From assembly GCF_030264275.1 (NCBI RefSeq), contig NZ_CP127166.1, positions 1-40,000 of the forward strand: a stretch of DNA of 40,000 nt, given 5' to 3'. Both the position numbers and the translations under genes were made by a program. This DNA is from Marivivens sp. LCG002 (lineage in GTDB: Bacteria; Pseudomonadota; Alphaproteobacteria; Rhodobacterales; Rhodobacteraceae). This document shows positions 17,193 to 24,299 of this stretch, one piece after another. Positions within the stretch are counted from its first letter, which is position 1. Each line of letters starts with the position of its first letter. The notes below the pieces were generated by a model. The model saw only the letters and a program-made list of their open reading frames with translations. It made no database searches and was not told the DNA's origin.

Positions 17193-17924
17193 ATGTCTGA
17201 TTCAACCGCTCGCTTGGGCCTTCCGCTCTTGCAACCCGCGCAGGCCCAGAAACACATCACCCACAACGAAGCACTTGCGCGGCTCGATCACATCACCCAG
17301 CTCGTCATCGAAGAAGCAGGCGGCACCACCCCGCCGACCGCCCCTCTCGAAGGCGCGACCTATTTCGTCGGCACGGGGGGCATCGGTGACTGGAGCGGAC
17401 AAGACGGCACGCTCGCCGCCTTTTTCTCGGGTGGATGGGAGTTCATCACCCCCCAAGACGGCTGGCGCCTCTGGGACAAGGCACGCGCCGCGCTTTTCGT
17501 CGTTCAATCGGGCACCCTCATTCCCGCTCTCGGCACCGCATCGATCTTTGGGGTGAACACCAACGCAGATGCCTATAACCGCCTCTCGGTTTCGGCACCC
17601 GCATCGCTCTTCACACACGACGGCGCGGGCCATCAGCTCAAAGTCAACAAATCGGGGTCCGCCGAAACCGCCTCGCTCCTCTTTCAGAGCAATTGGACGG
17701 GACACGCGGAAATGGGCCTTTCGGGTGACACAGACTTCGCCATCAAAGTGAGCGCGGACGGCGGCAAATGGTTCACGGCGCTCCGCTTCGACGCAAGCAC
17801 GGGCGCGGCGACACTTCCTGCAACAAGCGCCCCCGCAAACCCACTAGAAGGAACGCTCTACTTTGACGGAGCCACCAAGAAACTGCGGTGTTTCGACGGC
17901 ACGCTGTGGCACGATCTATTCTGA
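17193..17924 (+). CDS. DUF2793 domain protein
   Basis: 243 residues. The N-terminal half (TARLGLPLLQPAQAQKHITHNEALARLD ... ITPQDGWRLWDKARAALFV) is a DUF2793 domain, known from phage tail-fibre-like and surface proteins of Rhodobacteraceae. The C-terminal part (FGVNTNADAYNRLSVSAPASLF to the end) resembles a trimeric fibre-like beta region with the TLYFDGATKKLRCFDGTLWHDLF ending seen in fibre proteins. There is no signal peptide. ATG 17193 has AAGGAA upstream and is preferred over 17166. The biochemical role is unknown; a place in the capsule locus suggests a carbohydrate-contacting fibre or structural protein. Confidence 0.75.
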   Translation: MSDSTARLGLPLLQPAQAQKHITHNEALARLDHITQLVIEEAGGTTPPTAPLEGATYFVGTGGIGDWSGQDGTLAAFFSGGWEFITPQDGWRLWDKARAALFVVQSGTLIPALGTASIFGVNTNADAYNRLSVSAPASLFTHDGAGHQLKVNKSGSAETASLLFQSNWTGHAEMGLSGDTDFAIKVSADGGKWFTALRFDASTGAATLPATSAPANPLEGTLYFDGATKKLRCFDGTLWHDLF

Positions 17925-17946
17925 ATCGGGCCTGATTAGAGACTGA

Positions 17947-18597
17947 TCAGCAAAACCTCCGATAGTCCGCCAAAAGACTGTCGATCTGGTCATAGTAATA
18001 AAGCTGCCCCTCAAAGAGCAGCACACCGACCTCGCAAAAATCCTTCACCACCGAAGGCGAATGCGAGACCATGACTACGCGCGACGTCTCGACGGTTTTG
18101 CCGAGCGCCGCGCGGCTTTTCACCTTGAACCTCTGGTCCCCCACGGCCGTAATCTCGTCGATGAGATAGGTATCGAAATCGATCGCAAGCGAAAGCCCGA
18201 AGGCAAGCCGCGCCTTCATCCCGCTGGAATAGGTCGCAATCGGAAGATCGAGCGAAGCGCCAAGTTCTGCAAACTCCTCGACCCGCTCAAGAGCATCCTC
18301 ACTCGGCTGCCCATAAAGCCGCGCGACAAAGCGGATGTTCTCGACGCCCGTCATGGTTCCGTTGAACCCGCCCGAAAATCCCATCGGCCAGCTCACCCGC
18401 TCATGTCGGAGGATATCCCCTCGGCTCGGCATTTCGGTGCCGGCAATCAACCGCAGCAAGGTGGATTTCCCCGCACCGTTGCGCCCCATCAAAGCGATGT
18501 TCTTCCCCTCGGGAAGCGTAAAGCTCACCTCGTCGAGCACCTGCTTGTGAAAGCCTTTCACCAGATAGGATTTGGACACCCGATCAAGCGCGATCAT
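17947..18597 (-). CDS. kpsT: Capsule-export ABC transporter ATP-binding protein
   Basis: 216 residues, typical for KpsT/WbbF-type ATPases of polysaccharide export. Walker A is GRNGAGKST, the signature loop is YSSGMKARLAFGLSLAID and Walker B is TYLIDEI. Together with the KpsM-like permease it should drive export of a lipid-linked capsular polysaccharide across the inner membrane. The start at 18597 overlaps the permease stop as ATGA and is preferred to an in-frame upstream start at 18609. It is the last gene of the kpsE-kpsM-kpsT operon on the minus strand. Confidence 0.92.
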   Translation of the reverse strand: MIALDRVSKSYLVKGFHKQVLDEVSFTLPEGKNIALMGRNGAGKSTLLRLIAGTEMPSRGDILRHERVSWPMGFSGGFNGTMTGVENIRFVARLYGQPSEDALERVEEFAELGASLDLPIATYSSGMKARLAFGLSLAIDFDTYLIDEITAVGDQRFKVKSRAALGKTVETSRVVMVSHSPSVVKDFCEVGVLLFEGQLYYYDQIDSLLADYRRFC

Positions 18598-19364
18598 GCC
18601 GCCCTCCACCGCCGCGTCATTCGCTCGGACCCAAGGCCCAAGACCAGCAAAACAAGCGCAATCGCAAGCGGATAGAACGGATCAAAGACATCACTGTCGT
18701 AATGCGGATAATACCCCTCGCGCATCCATTCGATCACATGCAACACAGGGTTCCAGCGCAGCACGGCCACGACCTCGGGCGGCATTTGCGACGGGATGTA
18801 AAAGACGCCCGAGAGGAAAAACAAGGGCCGTCCGATCACGGTCTCGACATGCGCCCAGATCGGCGTCACCCGCATGAGCATCGCATGCACACTCCCGACA
18901 CCAAGCCCCAAAAGAGCTGTCGCGGCAAAAGCGGCCACCATCGTATCGGGGGCCCATGGCATCTCGGCCAACCCGAGCACCACGAGCCCGCCAAAGAACA
19001 GCGCAAAAATCACCAGATAGGTCAGCACCACAAGGAGAAAGCGCGCAAACAATGCGTCCGTTTCACGGATCGCAGGATAATAAAGCAGCTGCCGATTTGC
19101 GACATATGCGCGGAGAAGGGTCCCGCTCAACCGATTGAAAAGCTCAAGTGTCAGAACCCCGCTCGCAAAGAACAAGGCAAGCGAGGTGCCATAAGGCGAC
19201 TGTCGCCCGATCACGTAGAATATCGCGACAAGAACCGAAATCGACAGCAGCGGCTGGATCACCGCCCAGAGGTATCCCGCATGGCTCGTCCCGAACGTCA
19301 TTCGCGATTCCCGCAGAGTCAGAGCCGCAATCACACGGATTTGCGCGACAAGTGCGCCGCTCAT
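18594..19364 (-). CDS. kpsM: Capsule-export ABC transporter permease
   Basis: 256-residue ABC-2 type permease of the KpsM family. Several hydrophobic helices are evident (for example LLSISVLVAIFYVIG, FLLVVLTYLVIFALFFGGLVVLG and LAIALVLLVLGLG), with the family segments SGVFYIPSQMPPEVVAVLRWNPVLHVIEWMREGYY. It forms the membrane channel for capsular polysaccharide with KpsT. Its ATG overlaps the KpsE stop (ATGA), and its own stop overlaps the KpsT start, showing one tightly coupled operon. Confidence 0.92.
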   Translation of the reverse strand: MSGALVAQIRVIAALTLRESRMTFGTSHAGYLWAVIQPLLSISVLVAIFYVIGRQSPYGTSLALFFASGVLTLELFNRLSGTLLRAYVANRQLLYYPAIRETDALFARFLLVVLTYLVIFALFFGGLVVLGLAEMPWAPDTMVAAFAATALLGLGVGSVHAMLMRVTPIWAHVETVIGRPLFFLSGVFYIPSQMPPEVVAVLRWNPVLHVIEWMREGYYPHYDSDVFDPFYPLAIALVLLVLGLGSERMTRRWRAA

Positions 19365-20524
19365 CTCACATGGTCCCGCACCGCCAGAGCGATCAGCGTC
19401 GAAATCAACCAGATCACAAAGGCCCCGCCGAAAATCAAAAGCGAGTTGCGGAGCCGCTCGGGATAAACCGCCTCTTCGGGACGAAACGGCCGCGCAAAAA
19501 TCGCCAGATAGCGTTGCTGGCGATCCGCCTCCATTCGCGCAGCCTCAAGCGAGGTAAGCGCCGAAGCATACCGTTGCTGGGCAAAGGTCTGCTCGATCTG
19601 GAGATCCTCGAACTCGGCCAACATATTCGCGGTTGCCCCACCGCCCCCATCACCGCCGATTGCGGCGCGGCGCTGTGCGATCTGGTCGGCAAGCGCTTCG
19701 ACCTGCCGTTTCAATTGGGTCAGCCGCGGCGCATCGGGCCCGACCGCTTCGGCAAGAACGACGACCTGTGCCTGCAACTCGGCAAGCTGCGCTTCAAGCG
19801 TCGCGATCAACTCGGCGTCAAGCTGCGCGTTGATGACGGGATCAAAAGCCCCCTGCTCCTCTCGAAACCGCCGAAGCGCCATCTGCGCCGCATAAAGCCG
19901 CTCTTCCGCACGCTCGACCTCTCGGGTGGCGAACTGCACCGAGTCGCGGCGTGCCTTTTCGGAAAGCTCGTTCACAAGCTGGGTCGCCGCATCAAGAACC
20001 GCATCGGCGACCACGATCGCCGTGTCGGGATCGAAGGCTTGCACCTCATAACTCACGATCCCGGTCGTGCTGTCGTAACTGGTCTGGATCCGCCGCGACC
20101 AATAATCGACGAATTCTTCCAAAGTGCTGTTTTGGGCCAATCTAGAGACTGGATCGAGCGTCTCGTCCGCGAAATGCTCTCTCAGCGAGAGCATATCATC
20201 CAAAGCCCGAAGAAGATCGGGACTCTCGAGATAGCGGCGGATGATATAGCTGTCCGAGGTGGTCGATCCTGCCGAGGTCATGCCGGTGAAACTGCTGAAG
20301 AGATCGACGCCCGAGGCCGCTTCGACCCCCCGCACCACAAAACTCGCCCCCGCTGCATAGCGGTCCGAGGCGACCTTGCCGTAATACCAGCCGCCAAGAA
20401 CGGTCGGCGCGACGACCATCACCGCGAAACTCGCGGCCAGACGCCATCCACGCCGCTTGGCCCGCACCGCACGCGGCGAGGTCACAAGGCCCGAAGGTCT
20501 CTCTATGGCGTTGTCCTGCTCCAT
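19361..20524 (-). CDS. kpsE: Capsule polysaccharide export inner-membrane protein (KpsE/BexC/CtrB family)
   Basis: 387 residues with the polysaccharide copolymerase-like layout: a transmembrane helix near the N-terminus (LAASFAVMVVAPTVLGGWYY), a large periplasmic part rich in coiled coil (about residues 165-330, ERAEERLYAAQMALRRFREEQ onward) and a second transmembrane helix near the end (LLIFGGAFVIWLISTLIALAV). It bridges the ABC exporter to an outer-membrane polysaccharide channel. I choose ATG 20524 over a TTG at 20545. The outer-membrane partner KpsD and the KpsC/KpsS lipid-linker enzymes are not in the window. The gene begins 40 bases after the replication initiator gene on the same strand. 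Confidence 0.9.
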   Translation of the reverse strand: MEQDNAIERPSGLVTSPRAVRAKRRGWRLAASFAVMVVAPTVLGGWYYGKVASDRYAAGASFVVRGVEAASGVDLFSSFTGMTSAGSTTSDSYIIRRYLESPDLLRALDDMLSLREHFADETLDPVSRLAQNSTLEEFVDYWSRRIQTSYDSTTGIVSYEVQAFDPDTAIVVADAVLDAATQLVNELSEKARRDSVQFATREVERAEERLYAAQMALRRFREEQGAFDPVINAQLDAELIATLEAQLAELQAQVVVLAEAVGPDAPRLTQLKRQVEALADQIAQRRAAIGGDGGGGATANMLAEFEDLQIEQTFAQQRYASALTSLEAARMEADRQQRYLAIFARPFRPEEAVYPERLRNSLLIFGGAFVIWLISTLIALAVRDHVR

Positions 20525-20563
20525 AGGCGGCAGCCTACCTCCCAAGCCCTAAGCAATGGTTGA

Positions 20564-21247
20564 CTAGTGAACGATCCGAAGTGTTCGCACCGTCGGGTCA
20601 AGTCGTCTCATCTCGCGCAACAGCCGATCCCCGAAATGGCTCTCGACATAATTTGCATGGAACCGCGTCGGGGCGGAAATTACAAACCTGTCGTCCTCGC
20701 GCCCGACAGGATCAAGCCGCGAGAGCCACGCCGCAAAACTTGCGGGATCATCGTCGTAAAAGCTCTTGCAAATTCCGGACCAGAGCGAGCCGTCGTCACT
20801 CGGCGCCTGAACACGAGAGGGCGCGAATTTGACGACATTGCTCGGTGTCTCTGCCTCAATCGGGGTTTCGGCACGGGCGACAAAGTCGGGGCCGATGTTT
20901 TCCCAGACGGGCTTGGTATCCCCCATGATCTTTTCGAGACAGAGGCCATGCACCGCAACCCGCCCCCGCGCCGCACCGCGTTTCTCGACAAGCCAGCCGC
21001 TTGCGCGGAACTTGGACATCTCGCGTTTGACCGTTCGCGTGTCACAGGCCCAGAGCTTGGCAATCTCGTTCTGTCCGATGGTAAGCTCGTCCTTTTGCCA
21101 GTTATAGCGCGTGGTGATCAAAGCCATAAGCCGAAGCACTTGACGCTGGACGTGCTTATCCTGAGACAGACCAAAGGCAGCCAATGCAGAGAGTATGTCA
21201 TATTTCTTGACGGACGCTGAACGCCCGACGGGTTTGGCAACCTGCAC
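20564..21247 (-). CDS. Plasmid replication initiator of the DnaA-like type
   Basis: 227 residues. The N-terminal part (about 12-100) has a winged-helix look (HVQRQVLRLMALITTRYNWQKDELTIGQNEIAKLWACDTRTVKREMSKFRASGWL). The C-terminal part (LWSGICKSFYDDDPASFAAWLSRLDPV ... FVISAPTRFHANYVESHFGDRLL) resembles DnaA domain I. This combination is that of the DnaA-like replicases described for Rhodobacterales plasmids, distinct from RepABC, RepA and RepB types. No AAA+ domain is present. The start is GTG 21247 with GAGGAG 8 bases upstream. It is divergent from parA across a region with iteron-like repeats, as expected for an initiator beside its origin. Confidence 0.8.
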   Translation of the reverse strand: MQVAKPVGRSASVKKYDILSALAAFGLSQDKHVQRQVLRLMALITTRYNWQKDELTIGQNEIAKLWACDTRTVKREMSKFRASGWLVEKRGAARGRVAVHGLCLEKIMGDTKPVWENIGPDFVARAETPIEAETPSNVVKFAPSRVQAPSDDGSLWSGICKSFYDDDPASFAAWLSRLDPVGREDDRFVISAPTRFHANYVESHFGDRLLREMRRLDPTVRTLRIVH

Positions 21248-21367
21248 TTTGCTGCTCCTCGTATGGCCCTAGGGCCGCGCCTCTGTTCGGGATCTTGGTC
21301 GTCCCATTTGCCGGATCACAACGTTCTTCCGATCTGTTGGCTTATTTGCGTCCTGACGTTCGATTCT

Positions 21368-21382
21368 GTCAAGCGCTTTGAC
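21368..21382. promoter_or_regulatory. Inverted repeat GTCAA-GCGCT-TTGAC
   Basis: Perfect 5-bp arms, 120 bases upstream of the initiator start. It could be an operator controlling initiator expression. No direct evidence beyond symmetry and place. Confidence 0.35.
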
Positions 21383-21446
21383 TCCGCCGAGAGGTCGAGG
21401 CCCGTCCCCAATACCAAAATCTGAATGGATTTTCAGGTTAAATAGG

Positions 21447-21531
21447 TAATAGGGGACATTCAGGCTGTCACCCTAAATGAAACTTTTGTCACCCCAATAG
21501 CAGTGGTCTGCCCCAAGGTGTCCCCCTAAAT
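21447..21531. repeat. Iteron-like repeats, consensus TGTC(A/C)CCCTAAAT
   Basis: Three direct copies are seen at 21466-21478 (TGTCACCCTAAAT), 21487-21499 (TGTCACCCCAATA) and 21519-21531 (TGTCCCCCTAAAT). A fourth lies inverted at 21447-21458 (TGTCCCCTATTA on the minus strand). The cluster is between the initiator and parA, the usual place for initiator-binding iterons. Confidence 0.6.
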
Positions 21532-21618
21532 CTGGCACGTTCATCGGGGCCTGCCCCCGCCCACAAACGCCCCTCCGCCGAATCGCTTCCGGCCTTATTT
21601 TCATGGCCCGCCAACGGA

Positions 21619-21665
21619 TTTGCACTTTTTGCGTTTTCACTAAACTTCACTTTTGCATTTTTGGC
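21619..21665 (+). repeat. Pair of 14-base direct repeats in the parA leader
   Basis: TTTGCACTTTTTGC (21619-21632) and TTTGCATTTTTGGC (21652-21665) match at 12 of 14 positions and are 33 bases apart. They lie 60-106 bases before parA and could be operator sites for ParA autoregulation or part of an AT-rich unwinding region. Confidence 0.4.
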
Positions 21666-21724
21666 AAATTCAGCGTATTTCCGATCTAGAAGAATATTTA
21701 CGTCCAATAAGAAAGACAGCAGGC

Positions 21725-23032
21725 ATGTTTACCCACGAGGATTTGGCAAACCTTCAGGCGCAGTCGCTCAAGATGCAGACCTGGATCCGCCGTCAGACGT
21801 TCAGCCCCCAGATGGAAAAGACGCTCCGTCGCTTCTCGAGCTGGGAAGTCTCCGAGCTTATCTTCAAGATCAACCAGTCCACCTTCCGCGGCCGTCTTGC
21901 CGCCGAACCCGATCTTCCGGGGGGCGAGGTTGAAGAGGATGGCCGCCAGCGCTGGTTCAGCCTTGAAGAGATCAACGAGCTGCGCCGCAAGATGAAGATC
22001 AACCGCAAGTCCCTTATGCCCGAGCGGCCTCAGGGCAAGCGCGCCTTCCGCGTGGCCATCGCCAACTTCAAGGGCGGCGCGGGCAAGTCCACCGTTGCGC
22101 TTCACCTTGCCCATGCCGCCGCGCTTGATGGCTACCGCGTTCTTGTCGTCGACTTTGACCCTCAAGCAACCCTGTCCCACTCCATGGGACTTAATGACGT
22201 GGCCGAAGATCACACCGTTTGGGGCATCATGGCCCGCGATCTCATCCGCGAGACCGACCGTATGAACGCCGCTGTTCAGGGCGCCGAGTCGGGCACCGCC
22301 CTGCCCCAGCGCCGCATTCCCGCGTCGATCCGCGATCTTGGCCTTGGCGATCTTCGGGTGGCTGACTTCATCAAGCCGACCGCTTGGCCGACCATCGACA
22401 TCATCCCGTCTTGCGCCAACGCCGCCTTCGTGGAATTCGCTTCGGCCCAGTATCGGCACCTCAATCCCGAATGGACCTTCTTCGGGGCGGTATCCCGCTA
22501 TCTCGATGCGATCCCGAGCGACGCCTATGACCTCATCATGTTCGATTGCCCGCCCGCGATCGGCTATCAGTCGATGAACGCGGTCTTCGCCGCCGACATG
22601 CTCTATATCCCCTCTGGTCCCGGCTATTGGGAATACGACTCCACCACATCCTTTATCGGTCAGCTTGCCGAAGCGCTCGGTGATCTTGCGCACAGCTATC
22701 CCCAAACCTTCCCCGCGGGGAAGATCAAGCTGCCCAAGGTCTTTCAGGACGTGCGCTTCCTCATGACCCGTTACGAGCCCGGAAACGAGCTGCACCGTGC
22801 GATGTTCGAAGCATTTAGAAAGGTTTTTGGTGATCATGTAGCAGAGCACCCGATCGAAATGACCCGCGCGGTCGAACAGTCGGGCCGCTTCCTAAGCTCG
22901 GTCTACGAGATCGACTATCGGGACATGACCCGCGAAACGTGGCGCCGCGCACGGGCCACCTTTGATCGGGCCTACGAGGAATTCAAAGGGTCCGTGCTCA
23001 CCGCATGGAAGAACTTGGAGGATGAGGAATGA
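21725..23032 (+). CDS. parA: ParA-family partition ATPase
   Basis: 435 residues. An N-terminal extension (about 1-115) with a likely DNA-binding helix-turn-helix-like part precedes the Walker-type ATPase. The deviant Walker A is FKGGAGKST, followed by VLVVDFDPQATLS (Walker A'/switch) and MFDCPPAIGYQSMNAV (Walker B). Such type Ia ParA proteins both segregate plasmid DNA with ParB and repress their own promoter. The start at 21725 begins a plausible N-terminus (MFTHEDLANLQAQ); a longer frame from 21653 runs into the promoter repeats. It overlaps parB by 4 bases (ATGA). A parS-like palindrome is embedded at 22708, coding TFPAGKI. Confidence 0.9.
   Translation: MFTHEDLANLQAQSLKMQTWIRRQTFSPQMEKTLRRFSSWEVSELIFKINQSTFRGRLAAEPDLPGGEVEEDGRQRWFSLEEINELRRKMKINRKSLMPERPQGKRAFRVAIANFKGGAGKSTVALHLAHAAALDGYRVLVVDFDPQATLSHSMGLNDVAEDHTVWGIMARDLIRETDRMNAAVQGAESGTALPQRRIPASIRDLGLGDLRVADFIKPTAWPTIDIIPSCANAAFVEFASAQYRHLNPEWTFFGAVSRYLDAIPSDAYDLIMFDCPPAIGYQSMNAVFAADMLYIPSGPGYWEYDSTTSFIGQLAEALGDLAHSYPQTFPAGKIKLPKVFQDVRFLMTRYEPGNELHRAMFEAFRKVFGDHVAEHPIEMTRAVEQSGRFLSSVYEIDYRDMTRETWRRARATFDRAYEEFKGSVLTAWKNLEDEE
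22708..22723. repeat. parS-like palindrome copy 1 (CTTCCCCGCGGGGAAG)
   Basis: Perfect 16-bp palindrome inside parA, read as TTC-CCC-GCG-GGG-AAG (Phe-Pro-Ala-Gly-Lys). Confidence 0.8.
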
Positions 23033-24144
23033 GCAAGAAACGTCGCGTCTTCGACATCGACCTCCCCGAGGATGATTTTGCCGAAACCTTCCCCGCGGGG
23101 AAGATCGACGCCCCGAACGAAGAGGGCAAGCGTCGCGGTCCCATGGCCACCGCGATCAGCGAAACCGCAGGGAGCCTGCGCGAGCGTCAGGAAATCGAGG
23201 CGACAATCCGCGCCGAGAACGACGCCCTCGCCCATGAACATGTGCGGCTGAAAAAACTCGGGCTGATCGTCGATATGATCCCGCTCGACAAGATCGATAC
23301 GCACAAGCTTGTGCGCGACCGTCGCAAGGGGCCCGACTTTGAAATCATCGAGCTTAAATCCTCGATCAAGGACATCGGCCTTTCGAACCCGATCCGCGTC
23401 GAACCGCGCGCCGATGGCCGCTTCGAGCTGATCCAGGGCTATCGCCGTTTGACCGCCTTCAAAGAGCTTTTGGAGGAAACGGGCGACGAAGAGAAATTCG
23501 GCTCTATTCCAGCCGGAATCATTGCACAGGGCGAAAGCGTTGAGACTCTATATAGGAAGATGGTGGACGAGAACCTTGTCCGCAAGGACATCTCCTTTGC
23601 CGAGATGGCAAAGCTTGCTGTCGACTATGCAAAAGACCCTACTACCGCTGAAACAGACCCTGATAAGGCGGTCGCCGCGCTCTTCTCTTCTGCTGGGTAT
23701 CAGAAGCGGACCTATATCCGTGGGTTCATTCCGCTGGTCGAGGCGCTCGACGGGATTTTGAAGTTCCCGCAAGAGATCCCGCGCCGTCTCGGGCTTGCCC
23801 TCTCCAAGCGCTTGACCGAGGTCGAAGGGCTCCGCACCGCGATACGCAACGATCTTGAAGGCTGGGAAAATTACTCGGTCCGTGACGAGCTTGAAGTACT
23901 GCGCAAATACGCCGAAGAGGAAGAGGATGACTTTGGCCTTCCCGTCGCGAAAAAGGCCGACAAAGTCCCGAGCGCTGCGCCGACCAAGGCCAAGACCACA
24001 TTTCAGATCGAGCGCCCGCACGGGGTTGCGAAATGCACCGCCGGAAACGGGCGGCTTGAGATCCGTCTTGGACGCGACTTTTCAACCATCGATCGGCGCA
24101 AGCTTGAAGAGGCTGTGCGCACGCTTTTGAACCAGATCGAATAG
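23029..24144 (+). CDS. parB: ParB-family centromere-binding protein
   Basis: 371 residues. The ParB/sulfiredoxin-like N-terminal domain is visible as IPLDKIDTHKLVRDRR, LKSSIKDIGLSNPIRVEP and FELIQGYRRLTAFKEL. A helix-turn-helix region follows (ISFAEMAKLAVDYAKD onward). The C-terminus after about residue 290 is a linker and a putative dimerisation part. It should bind the palindromic parS-like sites that surround and interrupt these genes and load the ParA system. It is translationally coupled to parA. A copy of the palindrome lies near its own 5' end (23088) and encodes the same TFPAGKI peptide as in parA. Confidence 0.92.
   Translation: MSKKRRVFDIDLPEDDFAETFPAGKIDAPNEEGKRRGPMATAISETAGSLRERQEIEATIRAENDALAHEHVRLKKLGLIVDMIPLDKIDTHKLVRDRRKGPDFEIIELKSSIKDIGLSNPIRVEPRADGRFELIQGYRRLTAFKELLEETGDEEKFGSIPAGIIAQGESVETLYRKMVDENLVRKDISFAEMAKLAVDYAKDPTTAETDPDKAVAALFSSAGYQKRTYIRGFIPLVEALDGILKFPQEIPRRLGLALSKRLTEVEGLRTAIRNDLEGWENYSVRDELEVLRKYAEEEEDDFGLPVAKKADKVPSAAPTKAKTTFQIERPHGVAKCTAGNGRLEIRLGRDFSTIDRRKLEEAVRTLLNQIE
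23088..23103. repeat. parS-like palindrome copy 2
   Basis: Exact 16-mer CTTCCCCGCGGGGAAG inside parB, same reading frame as in parA. Confidence 0.8.
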
Positions 24145-24169
24145 CGCTCTGCGCTTTGGTTTCGAGAGA

Positions 24170-24192
24170 GGCGGCCCTTGGGTCGCCTTTTT
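24170..24192 (+). terminator. Rho-independent terminator after parB
   Basis: The stem GGCGGCCC / GGGTCGCC (one G-T pair) with a tiny loop is followed directly by TTTTTC. It begins 26 bases after the parB stop and should end the parAB transcript. Confidence 0.75.
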
Positions 24193-24202
24193 CATTTAAA
24201 AC

Positions 24203-24218
24203 CTTCCCCGCGGGGAAG
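24203..24218. repeat. parS-like palindrome copy 3 (intergenic)
   Basis: Exact 16-mer in the gap between parB and the DUF1612-type gene, just after the parB terminator. Confidence 0.85.
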
Positions 24219-24244
24219 ATTCCACCCTCCCACCCTTTGTCCGA

Positions 24245-24278
24245 GTTATGTGCAAAATCATTGTATTTTGCGCATAAC
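24245..24278. promoter_or_regulatory. 34-bp inverted repeat overlapping the promoter of the DUF1612-type gene
   Basis: Arms GTTATGTGCAAAAT and ATTTTGCGCATAAC pair at 13 of 14 positions around a 6-base centre (CATTGT). A promoter candidate TTGTAT-16-TGATAC overlaps it, and the gene starts 22 bases after it. This is a typical layout for a repressor operator, probably for the downstream DNA-binding protein itself. Confidence 0.6.
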
Positions 24279-24299
24279 AAATGTGATACCTTTGGGGCT

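Larger units (their letters stand above)
21248..21724. other. Intergenic region between initiator and parA, candidate replication origin
   Basis: A 477-base gene-free stretch. From left to right it holds the initiator leader, an inverted repeat GTCAA-GCGCT-TTGAC at 21368-21382, an inverted repeat CTGAA-TGGATT-TTCAG at 21421-21436, four iteron-like TGTC(A/C)CCC elements at 21447-21531, two 14-base AT-rich direct repeats at 21619-21665, and the AT-rich parA leader. A 72-codon open frame on the minus strand (21489-21707) has no protein-like features. No standard DnaA box was seen. Confidence 0.6.

Noticed and set aside
18502-18516. Extra parS-like copy CTTCCCCTCGGGAAG in kpsT
   Set aside because: Symmetric but 15 bases with a different centre. 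Not counted with the exact copies.
21489-21707. Small gene on the minus strand in the origin region
   Set aside because: Its 72-codon translation has no ribosome site or family resemblance, and it overlaps the iteron-like repeats and parA promoter.
20564-24144. repABC replication module
   Set aside because: The initiator is divergent from parA and is not RepC-like; there is no repC after parB. The DnaA-like class fits better.
24245-24278. XerC/XerD dif-like recombination site
   Set aside because: The repeat has GTTATG/CATAAC on the outside, the reverse of dif arms, and no second Xer arm is present. A promoter operator explains it better.
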